Origin: Paraprevotella xylaniphila YIT 11841
GTDB taxonomy: Bacteria > Bacteroidota > Bacteroidia > Bacteroidales > Bacteroidaceae
DNA: 64,000 nt
Direction: 5' to 3'
NCBI RefSeq assembly: GCF_000205165.1
Contig: NZ_GL883846.1
Span: forward strand, 1 to 64,000
Numbering within the stretch: the first letter of the stretch is position 1; each line of letters begins with the position of its first letter. The notes beneath the pieces are model-generated. The model did no database searches, had not been told where the DNA came from, and was given only the letters and a program-made list of their open reading frames with translations. Below, piece after piece: positions 48,896 through 57,003 of this stretch. The position numbers and the translations under genes are program-made.

Positions 48896-48904
48896 GCAAA
48901 AGTA
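48896..48904 (-). promoter_or_regulatory. promoter of the ThrE-type operon, -7 element
   Basis: TACTTTTGC on the minus strand, directly before the 54-residue gene. Confidence 0.66.
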
Positions 48905-49040
48905 GGCGGTTTGTCGTTCTCCGGAAAGTTTTCGTTCGCGAAAGTTTCGATAGTGGCTATCGCATTTGCCGAGTCTCTGCCATCGGTGTTTATTATGGCA
49001 AAAATGTCCCGCCGGTATTGGGCGAAGCGGGAAAAAAGCG

Positions 49041-49049
49041 TATTTTTGC
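49041..49049 (+). promoter_or_regulatory. mazG promoter, -7 element
   Basis: TATTTTTGC, 20 bases before the mazG ATG. Confidence 0.65.
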
Positions 49050-49068
49050 GGGATAAACAGGAATATTT

Positions 49069-49866
49069 ATGCATAGCAGAGAAGAAAAATTAGAGGCTTT
49101 CGGGCGTTTCCTCGACGTGTTGGATACGTTGCGCGAAAAGTGTCCGTGGGACAGGAAACAGACGAACGAGAGTTTGCGGCCGAACACGATAGAGGAAACC
49201 TTTGAGTTGTGTGACGCCCTGATGAAAGACGACAAGAAAAACATTTGCAAGGAGCTGGGCGACGTGCTGTTGCACGTGTGTTTCTATGCCAAGATTGCCA
49301 GTGAGACGGGGGATTTTGATATAGCAGACGTGTGTGACAAGTTGACGGACAAACTGATTTTCCGCCATCCGCATGTGTACGGCGAAGCGCAGGCAGACAC
49401 GGCAGGCCAGGTAAGCCAGAATTGGGAACAAATCAAATTGAAGGAGAAAGACGGCAACCAGAGCGTGTTGGGTGGCGTGCCGGAAGCTTTGCCTTCGCTC
49501 ATCAAGGCTTACCGCATTCAGGACAAGGCTCGTAATGTCGGCTTCGATTGGGAAAAGAAAGAGGACGTATGGGGCAAGGTGAGGGAAGAGCTTGGCGAAT
49601 TGCAGGCAGAACTGGCTCGGGGGGACAAGGAGAAATCCACCGATGAGTTCGGCGATTTCCTTTTCAGTGTCATCAATGCCGGAAGGCTTTATCATATCAA
49701 TCCTGACAACGCCTTAGAGCGTACGAACCGCAAGTTCATCCGGCGGTTCAATTATGTGGAGCAACATTCCATCCGCCAAGGACGATCTTTGAAGGATATG
49801 ACCTTGGGAGAAATGGATGCGCTTTGGAACGAGGCGAAAGAAATGGAGAAACGGGGCGACTTGTAA
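49069..49866 (+). CDS. mazG: nucleoside triphosphate pyrophosphohydrolase
   Basis: Hydrolyses (d)NTPs to monophosphate and pyrophosphate, guarding against aberrant nucleotides and modulating ppGpp effects. The 265-residue protein has two MazG domains: the first with RLFREKCPWD-like VLDTLREKCPWDRKQT, EETFELCDAL and ELGDVLLHVCFYAKIA, the second, which carries the activity in E. coli, with the E-x-x-E/E-x-x-D pattern KVREELGELQAELARGDKEK and STDEFGDFLFSVINAGR. Length and order match the E. coli enzyme (263 residues). Single gene; its end forms part of a hairpin shared with the convergent gene. Confidence 0.95.
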   Translation: MHSREEKLEAFGRFLDVLDTLREKCPWDRKQTNESLRPNTIEETFELCDALMKDDKKNICKELGDVLLHVCFYAKIASETGDFDIADVCDKLTDKLIFRHPHVYGEAQADTAGQVSQNWEQIKLKEKDGNQSVLGGVPEALPSLIKAYRIQDKARNVGFDWEKKEDVWGKVREELGELQAELARGDKEKSTDEFGDFLFSVINAGRLYHINPDNALERTNRKFIRRFNYVEQHSIRQGRSLKDMTLGEMDALWNEAKEMEKRGDL

Positions 49867-49877
49867 CGCCCCGTTTC
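49848..49877. terminator. bidirectional terminator after mazG
   Basis: GAAACGGGGCG (49848-49858) and CGCCCCGTTTC (49867-49877) are a perfect 11-bp stem that spans the mazG stop codon and ends one base before the stop of the convergent gene. Confidence 0.85.
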
Positions 49878-51251
49878 TTATAATACTTGTACGACAATCC
49901 GTTTATATGCCGTCAGTGCCGGCGTGCCCCGGTCGGTCAGGGAGAGAATGACGTGCAGGGACTTTCCGGATGCCTCTGCCGGGATGTGTATGCGGCATTT
50001 CGGGGAATCCCCGTTTTCCATGTTTACCTTACCCTTATACGTACTGGGTTCGGCATAGATTTCCCAACGGAAATCCAACGGATTCCCATCGGGGTCGTAA
50101 GATGCGGAAGCGTCGAATTCCATATCACGGCCTGCCTTCACCTTTTTATATATGCAGTTCATGTCGTCATGCCCGTCCACAATGGCTGTAGGATGGTGGT
50201 TGACGGCGGAATATTCGCTTGTGGTAGTCCATGCCATGCGTGCAGCGAAGTCGTTCCATATTTCCTGTTGCCATCTTTTTATAGCCTCGCCTCCTTCGGC
50301 TGCGCTGACGTACATGCAGTACGGATCGTATTGGCTTTCGTTGTTCCCGCTCCGGGTGATGAAATCCATACCTCGCACGTTCTTGGCCTTGTAAGTGGAA
50401 AAGCGTCCGCCCCATCCCCCGAAAGTAGGTTCTTCGGGGACATTCAGCCCGTTGGCATATACGTAAAGGAAAGATGGCGAATCTCCTTCAAACACCCACT
50501 CCTTGTCGGGATAGCATTTCCCGAACGGGCTGTGGCTTTGTATGTTTTCCCTGACCCACGTGTCCGATGGTGTCCATCCGTAAACCGCTTTGTTACGGAT
50601 GTATAAGATGCCGGGATAGTTTTTGGCAATCCAAGCACCAGCGTCGTCCTGTCCCAACACATCATAGATGCGGATTTTACGTATGAACCTTTCGATGTCT
50701 TCGGGGGAGCGCGTGTGCGTCACAGTCCAAAGTGCCTGAGCCACAGTGTTCATGCCGCCCCAAGCGGCAATCCATACCGGTCGCAGGTCCTCCTTTTTGT
50801 CCACGGCTTCGATGATGAGTTCGGAGCCGGGAGATGCTTTGCCGTCTCCCACGCCCGCCATATTGGATGTCTTTTGGCCTTGCCGGATGACGGAGCAGAG
50901 GTAGCCCGGTTCAGGATAGCCTTCCGCATGTTTTTTCAAGCGTGGCAGGACTTTTTCAAATTGCCCGACAATTTCATAAATTCGGTCCACCTTGTCCGGC
51001 ATGTCCGACCAGACCTGCGAGCTGACCAACCCTTCGATGTCTATCGCATTGGAACATACCAGAAGATGAATCATCGACTGGGTATCGTCCGGGTCCGTGC
51101 CCCCGAGGTCTGTGGTGACGATGAGTCTTTGCTTGTCCGGACACGTCCGTGCGTTACGGCAATGGCATGCAGAGGCGGAGGCGGCCAATAGTAATGCGAA
51201 CACCGTTTTCAGGCATATTCCGGGTTGAAGTTTTAACGTAGATACATACAT
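49878..51251 (-). CDS. DUF1593 nucleoside-hydrolase-like lipoprotein
   Basis: A 457-residue exported protein. After a signal sequence with a lipobox-like LAASASAC, the main domain (DUF1593) has a nucleoside hydrolase-type metal site at its start, VTTDLGGTDPDDTQSMIHLL, and motifs RPVWIAAWGGMNTVAQAL and DDAGAWIAKNYP. A small C-terminal beta-sandwich (DASASYDPDGNPLDFRWEIY, PKD or cadherin-like) closes the protein. DUF1593 proteins often accompany polysaccharide use in Bacteroidetes, but here the gene stands alone, so its substrate (a ribosyl or glycosyl bond) is unknown. Start 51251 is chosen because the -7 element at 51307-51315 lies downstream of the longest frame's ATG at 51353. Confidence 0.87.
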   Translation of the reverse strand: MYVSTLKLQPGICLKTVFALLLAASASACHCRNARTCPDKQRLIVTTDLGGTDPDDTQSMIHLLVCSNAIDIEGLVSSQVWSDMPDKVDRIYEIVGQFEKVLPRLKKHAEGYPEPGYLCSVIRQGQKTSNMAGVGDGKASPGSELIIEAVDKKEDLRPVWIAAWGGMNTVAQALWTVTHTRSPEDIERFIRKIRIYDVLGQDDAGAWIAKNYPGILYIRNKAVYGWTPSDTWVRENIQSHSPFGKCYPDKEWVFEGDSPSFLYVYANGLNVPEEPTFGGWGGRFSTYKAKNVRGMDFITRSGNNESQYDPYCMYVSAAEGGEAIKRWQQEIWNDFAARMAWTTTSEYSAVNHHPTAIVDGHDDMNCIYKKVKAGRDMEFDASASYDPDGNPLDFRWEIYAEPSTYKGKVNMENGDSPKCRIHIPAEASGKSLHVILSLTDRGTPALTAYKRIVVQVL

Positions 51252-51306
51252 GGCATTCAAATGATGTTTTTTGTTTATATTGTTTTTCCTGTCCTTTCGG
51301 TACGTT

Positions 51307-51315
51307 GCAAAGGTA
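51307..51315 (-). promoter_or_regulatory. promoter of the DUF1593 gene, -7 element
   Basis: TACCTTTGC on the minus strand, about 56 bases before ATG 51251. Confidence 0.66.
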
Positions 51316-51424
51316 AGCGGTATGGGATTATCTTGTTTTCGGCTGCGTTGCATATTTTTTGTTTAAAGTAACTTTTTGTGCTTTTTTGAGAGGCAAAAAT
51401 CATCTGCCTTACAATGTGAAATCG

Positions 51425-51480
51425 TTCTGCGCCAAACGAAAAATCAATCGCAGGAGATTGAAAAATCGTTTGGCGCAGAA
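51425..51480. repeat. dispersed intergenic hairpin repeat, copy C (most complete)
   Basis: A large inverted repeat: outer arms TTCTGCGCCAAACG (51425-51438) and CGTTTGGCGCAGAA (51467-51480) pair perfectly over 14 bases; inner CAATC (51445-51449) and GATTG (51456-51460) pair again around a CGCAGGA-type loop. It lies between two minus-strand genes and has no U-tract. Confidence 0.75.
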
Positions 51481-51564
51481 TGAAAATCCAATATCTGAAG
51501 ACGGTTCGGAGTGTGTCTGAACCCTACTTTTAGCTTAAGATTATCTGCAACTTCGAAGGTGAAG

Positions 51565-53439
51565 TCAGAAGGGGAAAAGCAAGGGCAGTACGAATATCAT
51601 GACGATGCCCATAATGATTTGCAGCGGCAATCCGACTTTGACGTAATCCATGAAGGTGTATTGGCCGGCCGGCATGACCAATGCGTTGGGAGGAGTGGAA
51701 AACGGAGACGCGAAACACATGCTGGCACCGAGGGTGACGGCAAACAGGAAAGGGACAGGGCTGACACCAATCTGTTGCGCACTTTGCAAAGCTATGGGAG
51801 CCAACAATACGGCCGTCGCTGTGTTGCTGATGAACATGGTCATCAGGGAGGTCGTGAAATAGATTCCGGCCATGAGTGCCAAAGGGCCGTAACTGCCCAG
51901 TCCGTTGACAAGGCTGTTGGATATGAACTCGGCTCCTCCCGTTTTTTCCAAGGCTAACGACATGGGAAGCATGGCGGCAATCAGCACGATGCTTTCCCAA
52001 TTGATGGTTTTATAGGCCGCTTCCACATTGCGGAAACATCCGGTCAGCACCATCAGGATACCGGCTATCATGACTGCCGTGACGGGGGCTACGGGGATGA
52101 AGTCGAATACCATCATGGCGACCATCAGTATCATGATGGCTGCTGCCAACGGGGCTTTGTAGTCCAGGGTCACCTTGGCCGCTTCGTCAAGCGGTTCTCC
52201 CAATACGACCCAGTCTTCATCCTCTTTGCTCAACCGCGAGATGTCGCTCCATGTACCTTGTATGAGTAGTACGTCGCCGGAGTGGATGCGAAGGTCTCCC
52301 AAATCCTGCAACAGGTATTCTTTCTTACGGCGGATACCCAATACGTTAACATTGAATTTGTCTCTGAAGCCTATTTCTTTAATCGTGCGGTTGACGATCC
52401 TTGAGGCCGGCATTAAGACGATTTCTGCGATGCCTATGTCATAGAAATCCAGCGAACGGTCTCTGCGTATGTCTTCCGAAGCCCGGCCGTCAAGGATTTC
52501 CAACCGGTGTGCTACAGCCCAAGTGTGTACTTGTTCGAAATCTCCTTTGACATATAGGATGTCTTCTGCTTGCAGGATGGTGTCCGGCTCGGCCAATTTT
52601 TGCGTGATGGTTTTCAGGAAACGGTGTTGCGATGCCTCTCCTCTCCGTACTTCCAGGATGTTCAGCCCGTATCTGCGGCGTATGTCCAGTTCTATGATGG
52701 TTTTGCCTTTCAGCGCGGACTGTGCAGGGACTCTTAACCGGAAAAGGTTGTCGGAGAGTCCGTACTCATGTACTAACTCTTTGAGCGACTTTCCCGAATG
52801 CTTGCCTGTGCGGCTTTCTGTACCTCGCTTGGATAAGAACATTTTGCTGAGTGGCAGCAGGACTATGGTACCTGTAACTACGCAGATAAGTCCTACGGGA
52901 AGAAATGAAAAGAAAGAGAGGTTGGGATAGCCCGCGTCTGTCAGCGTGTTCTGTATGACGAGGTTGGGAGGCGTGCCGATTAGGGTCATCATGCCGCCCA
53001 TACTGCTGGCAAAGGCTAGCGGCATAAGTAGCCGGCTAGCGTTCATGTGGGGATTGGATGCCGCCAAACTGACGACAATCGGGAGCATCAGGGCCACGGT
53101 ACCAGTGTTGCTGACGAAAGCGCCGATGGCCGAGGTGACAGCCATGATGAGGATGAACAGGCGTAGCTCGCTGTTTCCGGCCAGTTTGAGAATGCGCGAA
53201 CTTAGCATTTTGGCCAGGCCGGTCTGGAAGATGGCTCCTCCGACGACAAACAGGCCCACCATCATAATGACTACGGAGTTGGAGAATCCCGACAGGGCTT
53301 CTTCCGGAGTGAGGATCTGGAATATCAGCAGGGCTACTAAGGCGCATAATGCCACGATGTCGGAACGTATTTTTCCGCTGACAAAAAATATGGCGGAAAG
53401 AATCAAGATGCAGAGGGTGGTCAGCATGGATGAAAACAT
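51565..53439 (-). CDS. SLC13/DASS-family permease with RCK_C (TrkA-C) domains
   Basis: A 624-residue inner-membrane transporter. Hydrophobic segments at both ends form the CitMHS/DASS fold, with SNTGTVALMLPIVVSLAASN and LIGTPPNLVIQNTL in the first half and SNTATAVLLAPIALQSAQQI and FSTPPNALVMPAGQYTFMDY in the second, the SNT signature being repeated as expected. A soluble cytoplasmic middle (about 200-430) contains two RCK_C regulatory domains (VPAQSALKGKTIIELDIRRR; ASRIVNRTIKEIGFRDKFNV). Likely substrates are dicarboxylates or sulfate. The start at 53439 is fixed by the -7 element at 53466-53474; the frame is open from 53553, inside another gene's terminator. Confidence 0.9.
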   Translation of the reverse strand: MFSSMLTTLCILILSAIFFVSGKIRSDIVALCALVALLIFQILTPEEALSGFSNSVVIMMVGLFVVGGAIFQTGLAKMLSSRILKLAGNSELRLFILIMAVTSAIGAFVSNTGTVALMLPIVVSLAASNPHMNASRLLMPLAFASSMGGMMTLIGTPPNLVIQNTLTDAGYPNLSFFSFLPVGLICVVTGTIVLLPLSKMFLSKRGTESRTGKHSGKSLKELVHEYGLSDNLFRLRVPAQSALKGKTIIELDIRRRYGLNILEVRRGEASQHRFLKTITQKLAEPDTILQAEDILYVKGDFEQVHTWAVAHRLEILDGRASEDIRRDRSLDFYDIGIAEIVLMPASRIVNRTIKEIGFRDKFNVNVLGIRRKKEYLLQDLGDLRIHSGDVLLIQGTWSDISRLSKEDEDWVVLGEPLDEAAKVTLDYKAPLAAAIMILMVAMMVFDFIPVAPVTAVMIAGILMVLTGCFRNVEAAYKTINWESIVLIAAMLPMSLALEKTGGAEFISNSLVNGLGSYGPLALMAGIYFTTSLMTMFISNTATAVLLAPIALQSAQQIGVSPVPFLFAVTLGASMCFASPFSTPPNALVMPAGQYTFMDYVKVGLPLQIIMGIVMIFVLPLLFPF

Positions 53440-53465
53440 GTTAGGGTTTATATCATATATCTTCT

Positions 53466-53474
53466 TCAAAGTTA
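53466..53474 (-). promoter_or_regulatory. SLC13 permease promoter, -7 element
   Basis: TAACTTTGA on the minus strand, 27 bases before ATG 53439. Confidence 0.66.
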
Positions 53475-53547
53475 CGAAGATTAATCTGTTATCGGGATGG
53501 GGAGGGGGCTTTTTTATGTATTCTTTAGATATGGACTTGAAACGAAA

Positions 53548-53572
53548 AAGCACAGCCTTGCGAGCTGTGCTT
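53548..53572 (-). terminator. terminator of the sigma/anti-sigma/Spy-like unit
   Basis: AAGCACAGC (53548-53556) and GCTGTGCTT (53564-53572) with a seven-base loop, followed on the minus strand by TTTT; overlaps the stop of the Spy-like gene. Confidence 0.85.
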
Positions 53573-54032
53573 ACTTTTGCTTGGACTTGTCCGGCCGGTT
53601 GCTGAACTTACGTAACATGCGACGGTGGAAGCGGTCTTCGGCCTGCATCGCTTCATGTACTTTCCGGGCCGGAATCGCTTTGCACATTTTTTTGTAGTAA
53701 AGGTCTTCCAGTTCGGCCGACTCAATCTTTAATTTATTGATTTCTTTGATGAGGTTATAGTAATCTTTGTCTGTCGCATGGGCAGGGAGGCTTCTTTTTT
53801 TAAGTTCCCTGATTTGCCAGTTGATGCCCCGTTGTTTGTCATGAAGTTCGTGGAAAATCGGGAAAAAGGCCGTGGCTTCGGTCGGAGTCAGGCAGGCTTC
53901 ACGTACGATGAAACTCTCCAGACGCTTCACAAAATCTTGAGGAGAGAACTGTCTTTTGGGCGGTTGGGCCATGAACTGTATGTGACCGAGTACCCAAAAC
54001 AAGACGAACATGGGCAGTATTTTTCTTTTCAT
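53571..54032 (-). CDS. Spy/CpxP-like periplasmic protein
   Basis: A 153-residue exported protein (signal peptide MKRKILPMFVLFWVLGHIQF to MAQ) made almost only of charged amphipathic helices (FVKRLESFIVREACLTPTEA, FFPIFHELHDKQRGINWQIR, LIKEINKLKIESAELEDLYY). The LTPTEATAFFPIF segment and helical layout resemble the LTxxQ-motif proteins Spy and CpxP that act as periplasmic chaperones or stress sensors. It is the third gene after an ECF sigma factor and its likely anti-sigma, so it may be a regulon member or sensor of that system. No enzymatic motif. Confidence 0.72.
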   Translation of the reverse strand: MKRKILPMFVLFWVLGHIQFMAQPPKRQFSPQDFVKRLESFIVREACLTPTEATAFFPIFHELHDKQRGINWQIRELKKRSLPAHATDKDYYNLIKEINKLKIESAELEDLYYKKMCKAIPARKVHEAMQAEDRFHRRMLRKFSNRPDKSKQK

Positions 54033-54051
54033 CTGGTTTTATGTCTATGAA

Positions 54052-54426
54052 TTAATACACATCTGTCAAATATAGGGCGATTTCGTGGTTGCTGACCATG
54101 GCGTAATCGAGAACGTCATCCATATAAATGTCTTCGGTTTCTATGGTCTCTCCATATTGTGCCACAGGGCTTTCACTGTGGGGGTGAATTACGGACCGGA
54201 GATAATATGTTCCGAGAAACATGGCACCGCATAGGGCGGCGGCCACTGCATACCATAGCGTGCGTATGCGTGTTCGTCGGCGGGAGGGCATAGAGAGAAC
54301 AGGCTTCATTTCCTTCTCCGGCAATTTGCTCATCAATTCGGACGTAAACTGCTCGAAATACTCTTCCGGAACCTTGAACGGGTTGCCGGAACCGTATTTT
54401 TTTCGGATGAAATCTTCTTCTTTCAT
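54052..54426 (-). CDS. small membrane protein, likely anti-sigma factor
   Basis: A 124-residue protein with a cytoplasmic N-terminal part (MKEEDFIRKKYGSGNPFKVP), one transmembrane segment (TLWYAVAAALCGAMFLGTYY, about residues 56-75) and an acidic periplasmic tail. It lies directly after the ECF sigma gene, in the position of the anti-sigma factor in many Bacteroidales units; it lacks a clear zinc (ZAS) HxxxCxxC motif, so the assignment rests on context and topology. ATG 54426 is preferred to the in-frame ATG at 54435 because the AAAGGA upstream is then at normal distance. Confidence 0.68.
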   Translation of the reverse strand: MKEEDFIRKKYGSGNPFKVPEEYFEQFTSELMSKLPEKEMKPVLSMPSRRRTRIRTLWYAVAAALCGAMFLGTYYLRSVIHPHSESPVAQYGETIETEDIYMDDVLDYAMVSNHEIALYLTDVY

Positions 54427-54475
54427 AATTGGCATTCCTTTCTTTGTATATTTGATATTTCCGGATTCAAAAGGT

Positions 54476-55021
54476 TTAATCTTGGGATTTAAAAAAATCG
54501 CATATTTTTTTCACGGCATGGTGGTAGGAGGCTTTCAAGGCACCTACGCTGGTGTCTAATATGCAGCTCATTTCTTCGTATTTCATTTCTTCGTAATACT
54601 TTAAATGGAATACGGCGCGTTGCTTGTCCGGCAAACTGGCGATGGCTTTTTGCAACTGAAGCTCCGTTTCGTTTCCATCGAAATATTCGTCGGCCGTCAG
54701 TTGGCTGACGATGGCCGACGGGGCATCGTCCAGTCCGGTCGTGTCTTTTTTCCGTTGTAGGAAGTTCAGGGTTTCATTGGTGGCAATACGGTAAAGCCAT
54801 GTACTCAGACGGGCATCGCCGCGGAAAGTGTCTAAATTGACCCATGCTTTGATAAATGTATTTTGCAAAATGTCATTGGTGTCGTCATGACTGTATACCA
54901 TACGGCGGATTTGACGATACAGCTGAGGGCTGTAAAGGTTCACCAATTGTTCAAATGCTTGGCGTTGATGTTCCGGTTGGTTCAGCCGGTGGATGAGTGA
55001 AGTTTCCTCCGTAGAATTCAT
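54476..55021 (-). CDS. ECF-family RNA polymerase sigma factor
   Basis: A 181-residue sigma-70 of the ECF class. Region 2 is visible as QLYRQIRRMVYSHDDTNDIL followed by QNTFIKAWVNLDTFRGDARL and STWLYRIATNETLNFLQRKK; region 4 as LPDKQRAVFHLKYYEEMKYE and EMSCILDTSVGALKASYHHA with the HTH. Such factors switch on envelope or surface functions when the anti-sigma is relieved. It lies 48 bases after the L,D-transpeptidase gene with no terminator or housekeeping -7 element between, so it may be cotranscribed with it. Confidence 0.93.
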   Translation of the reverse strand: MNSTEETSLIHRLNQPEHQRQAFEQLVNLYSPQLYRQIRRMVYSHDDTNDILQNTFIKAWVNLDTFRGDARLSTWLYRIATNETLNFLQRKKDTTGLDDAPSAIVSQLTADEYFDGNETELQLQKAIASLPDKQRAVFHLKYYEEMKYEEMSCILDTSVGALKASYHHAVKKICDFFKSQD

Positions 55022-55069
55022 GCTCGTACAAGTCGTTGTTTAGATAGGACACCCGGAAGGGAAGATGGT

Positions 55070-56596
55070 TTAAAAAGCTTCTAACTTTTTGAGTAAAATT
55101 TCATCATAACCGTATGGGTCGGGACTTTCTTCCCATCCGCCGTCGGGTTTCGGATAGAGGGTGTAATAGTCTATGACGACAGGTATGGAAGGATCGAAAC
55201 GTTGTATGCCTACTTTCAACGGTTCGCCTTCTTTTTTTTCTATGGGAATAGATGAATTCAACGGAGGTAGTCCGATAGCTTCCCGAAGTCTGTTTACTGT
55301 TTTTTCTTCTGGTGTATCTAATAAAAAGACAGCCAGTTCGAGCGGTTTTTCTATTCGGATACATCCGTGGCTGATGGCTCTGTTTGTGCGCTTGAAAGCC
55401 TGTTTGTTGTTGGTGTCGTGCAGGTAGATGGAGAAATTGTTGGGAAACCTGAATATAAGTCTTCCCAAGGAATTACCTTCTCCGTTATCTTGGCGTACCC
55501 TGTAACGGCCACTGGTAAGCATGTCGGCCGTGACTGCTGCAGGAGGTAGTTCTTCTCCGGTTTCTTTACTGAAAATACGATAACGGTTGCGTGAGAAATA
55601 AGCCTCGTTTCCTGCATGTCGAGGGGCTATCTCCTTTTTTACAATGCTGTATGGGATGTTCCAATATGGATTCATGTCTACCCTTTCGATACGGCTTTGC
55701 AACATGGGGGTTTTACTTTTGGGGCTGCCGATGCATATTTTCATGTCCAGATATTCCGGCTTCTTTTCGTCTACGGCATAAAGCTTCGCGGCAGCCAGGT
55801 TGACCCATACGTACTTGTCGTGCGCGGCGCGAGGGGTTCGCCAACGGCTCCGTTCGATATTGATGATGGCTTTACGGCGTGTTTCTGGATTTTGCGTTTG
55901 CAGGCAAAGGTTTGTCAGTTGGTAGTATAATGGGTTATCGGGTTGTATGTCCCGGAAAAAATCGGTAAAGTTCCCGTCTTTCAGTATAGAGAGGGCTTTA
56001 TGGATGAATTCTTGATTCGCGCTTTCCGTCTCGGTGTCATACAATCGGCGAAAAGGAGCTTTTTTCGTTGTGTCCGTTTGTTCTAACCGGTTGAAAATAT
56101 AGTTCGGTTGGACGTATCCGAAGCGTTGTCCGCATACGTATCTGAGATAAGCTTTCGTAAGCAGGAACTCGGTACGTCCGAAAACGGAATTGATGTTGTT
56201 TTCGGTGTCGAAATCCAGTTGACGGATTCGTCGCAGGTTCGTTTGAAGCTCGGATATATAAAAATTACTTTCCCGTAGACCGGCCAAAGAAGCCTTTTGG
56301 AGGTAAGTCAGTAACGTATCCGCTTTTTCATCTATGCCCGAGCGGGTAATCCAAAGGAAAGGAGCACTGGAGGCATAGTATTTACGGGTATGCTCGTCTG
56401 CATACATTTTGAGAGGAAGTAGCCGCAGGCTGTCGATTTCATGTCGTATTTTCCGACTGGACAAACTATATTCCCGTATGTTCCAATCTGCAAAATCGTC
56501 CAACTGGATGTTGATGTTTGCATTTCTTTTCTCTTCATGGCATGAAATGATAATCAGACCGAAGAGGAAGAGATTGAAAAAACGAGAAAATCCCAT
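55070..56596 (-). CDS. L,D-transpeptidase (YcbB-like), lipoprotein
   Basis: Forms 3-3 cross-links in peptidoglycan or attaches proteins to it. The 508-residue protein has a lipobox signal (FLFGLIIISC), a scaffold region with a peptidoglycan-binding-like helical part (residues 80-240), and a YkuD domain from about 265 (YVWVNLAAAKLYAVDEKKPE). The catalytic motif HDTNNKQAFKRTNRAISHGC then IRIEKP holds His409 and Cys412, the H-x-x-x-SHGC-x-R pattern. This is the YcbB/LdtD size class. It starts nine bases after the small sorting-domain-like gene, and the ECF sigma gene follows, linking cell-wall remodelling with the stress cassette. Confidence 0.9.
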   Translation of the reverse strand: MGFSRFFNLFLFGLIIISCHEEKRNANINIQLDDFADWNIREYSLSSRKIRHEIDSLRLLPLKMYADEHTRKYYASSAPFLWITRSGIDEKADTLLTYLQKASLAGLRESNFYISELQTNLRRIRQLDFDTENNINSVFGRTEFLLTKAYLRYVCGQRFGYVQPNYIFNRLEQTDTTKKAPFRRLYDTETESANQEFIHKALSILKDGNFTDFFRDIQPDNPLYYQLTNLCLQTQNPETRRKAIINIERSRWRTPRAAHDKYVWVNLAAAKLYAVDEKKPEYLDMKICIGSPKSKTPMLQSRIERVDMNPYWNIPYSIVKKEIAPRHAGNEAYFSRNRYRIFSKETGEELPPAAVTADMLTSGRYRVRQDNGEGNSLGRLIFRFPNNFSIYLHDTNNKQAFKRTNRAISHGCIRIEKPLELAVFLLDTPEEKTVNRLREAIGLPPLNSSIPIEKKEGEPLKVGIQRFDPSIPVVIDYYTLYPKPDGGWEESPDPYGYDEILLKKLEAF

Positions 56597-56604
56597 TACA
56601 TGAA

Positions 56605-56925
56605 TTAGCGGATGGAAATCTTGCGCACTACTTTATTAACCTTTAATATATAACAGCCTTTCTTCAGAGATAAGTCTACTGTTTTTTCGTTGCTGTCAAT
56701 TCTTATTGTTGCCACCTTAGTACCTGTCAGGGAGAAAATCTCCAATATGCTTCCGTTGGCGTTATAGACTGATAAAGTAGAGCCTTTCACGACTATGGAT
56801 GTGGCCGAAAGTTCTGTCTCCGGCTCGTTCTTCTCTTCTTGCGCCCAACAAACTCCTGCGGTATTCAGGAGGAAGGTCGTCAATATTAAAAGAAGTGTCT
56901 TTTTCATCATAGTCTTATTCTTCAT
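56605..56925 (-). CDS. small secreted protein resembling a T9SS type A sorting domain
   Basis: A 106-residue protein with a signal peptide (KKTLLLILTTFLLNTAGVCW to AQ). What remains, about 80 residues, has the pattern of the C-terminal sorting beta-sandwich of the type IX secretion system: VVKGSTLSVYNANGSILEIF, SLTGTKVATIRID, then the DLSLKKGCYILKV-x-kkisi end. Such domains usually sit at the end of long cargo proteins; DUF6383-type tails are similar. Here it stands alone. The -7 element at 56939-56947 leaves only a very short leader for ATG 56925, so ATG 56910 or 56907 may be the real start. It leads the L,D-transpeptidase gene. Confidence 0.68.
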   Translation of the reverse strand: MKNKTMMKKTLLLILTTFLLNTAGVCWAQEEKNEPETELSATSIVVKGSTLSVYNANGSILEIFSLTGTKVATIRIDSNEKTVDLSLKKGCYILKVNKVVRKISIR

Positions 56926-56938
56926 TTATTCTAATGGT

Positions 56939-56947
56939 ACAAATATA
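56939..56947 (-). promoter_or_regulatory. promoter of the sorting-domain-like/L,D-transpeptidase unit, -7 element
   Basis: TATATTTGT on the minus strand, just before the 106-residue gene. Confidence 0.6.
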
Positions 56948-57003
56948 GGTATTCCTAACGGAAGAAACAAATTTTATTGTGTGAAAAACGATTTTTCCCT
57001 TCG

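Noticed and set aside
48871-49074. 67-codon minus-strand open frame before mazG
   Set aside because: It covers the divergent promoters of mazG and of the ThrE-type operon, with no supporting features of its own.
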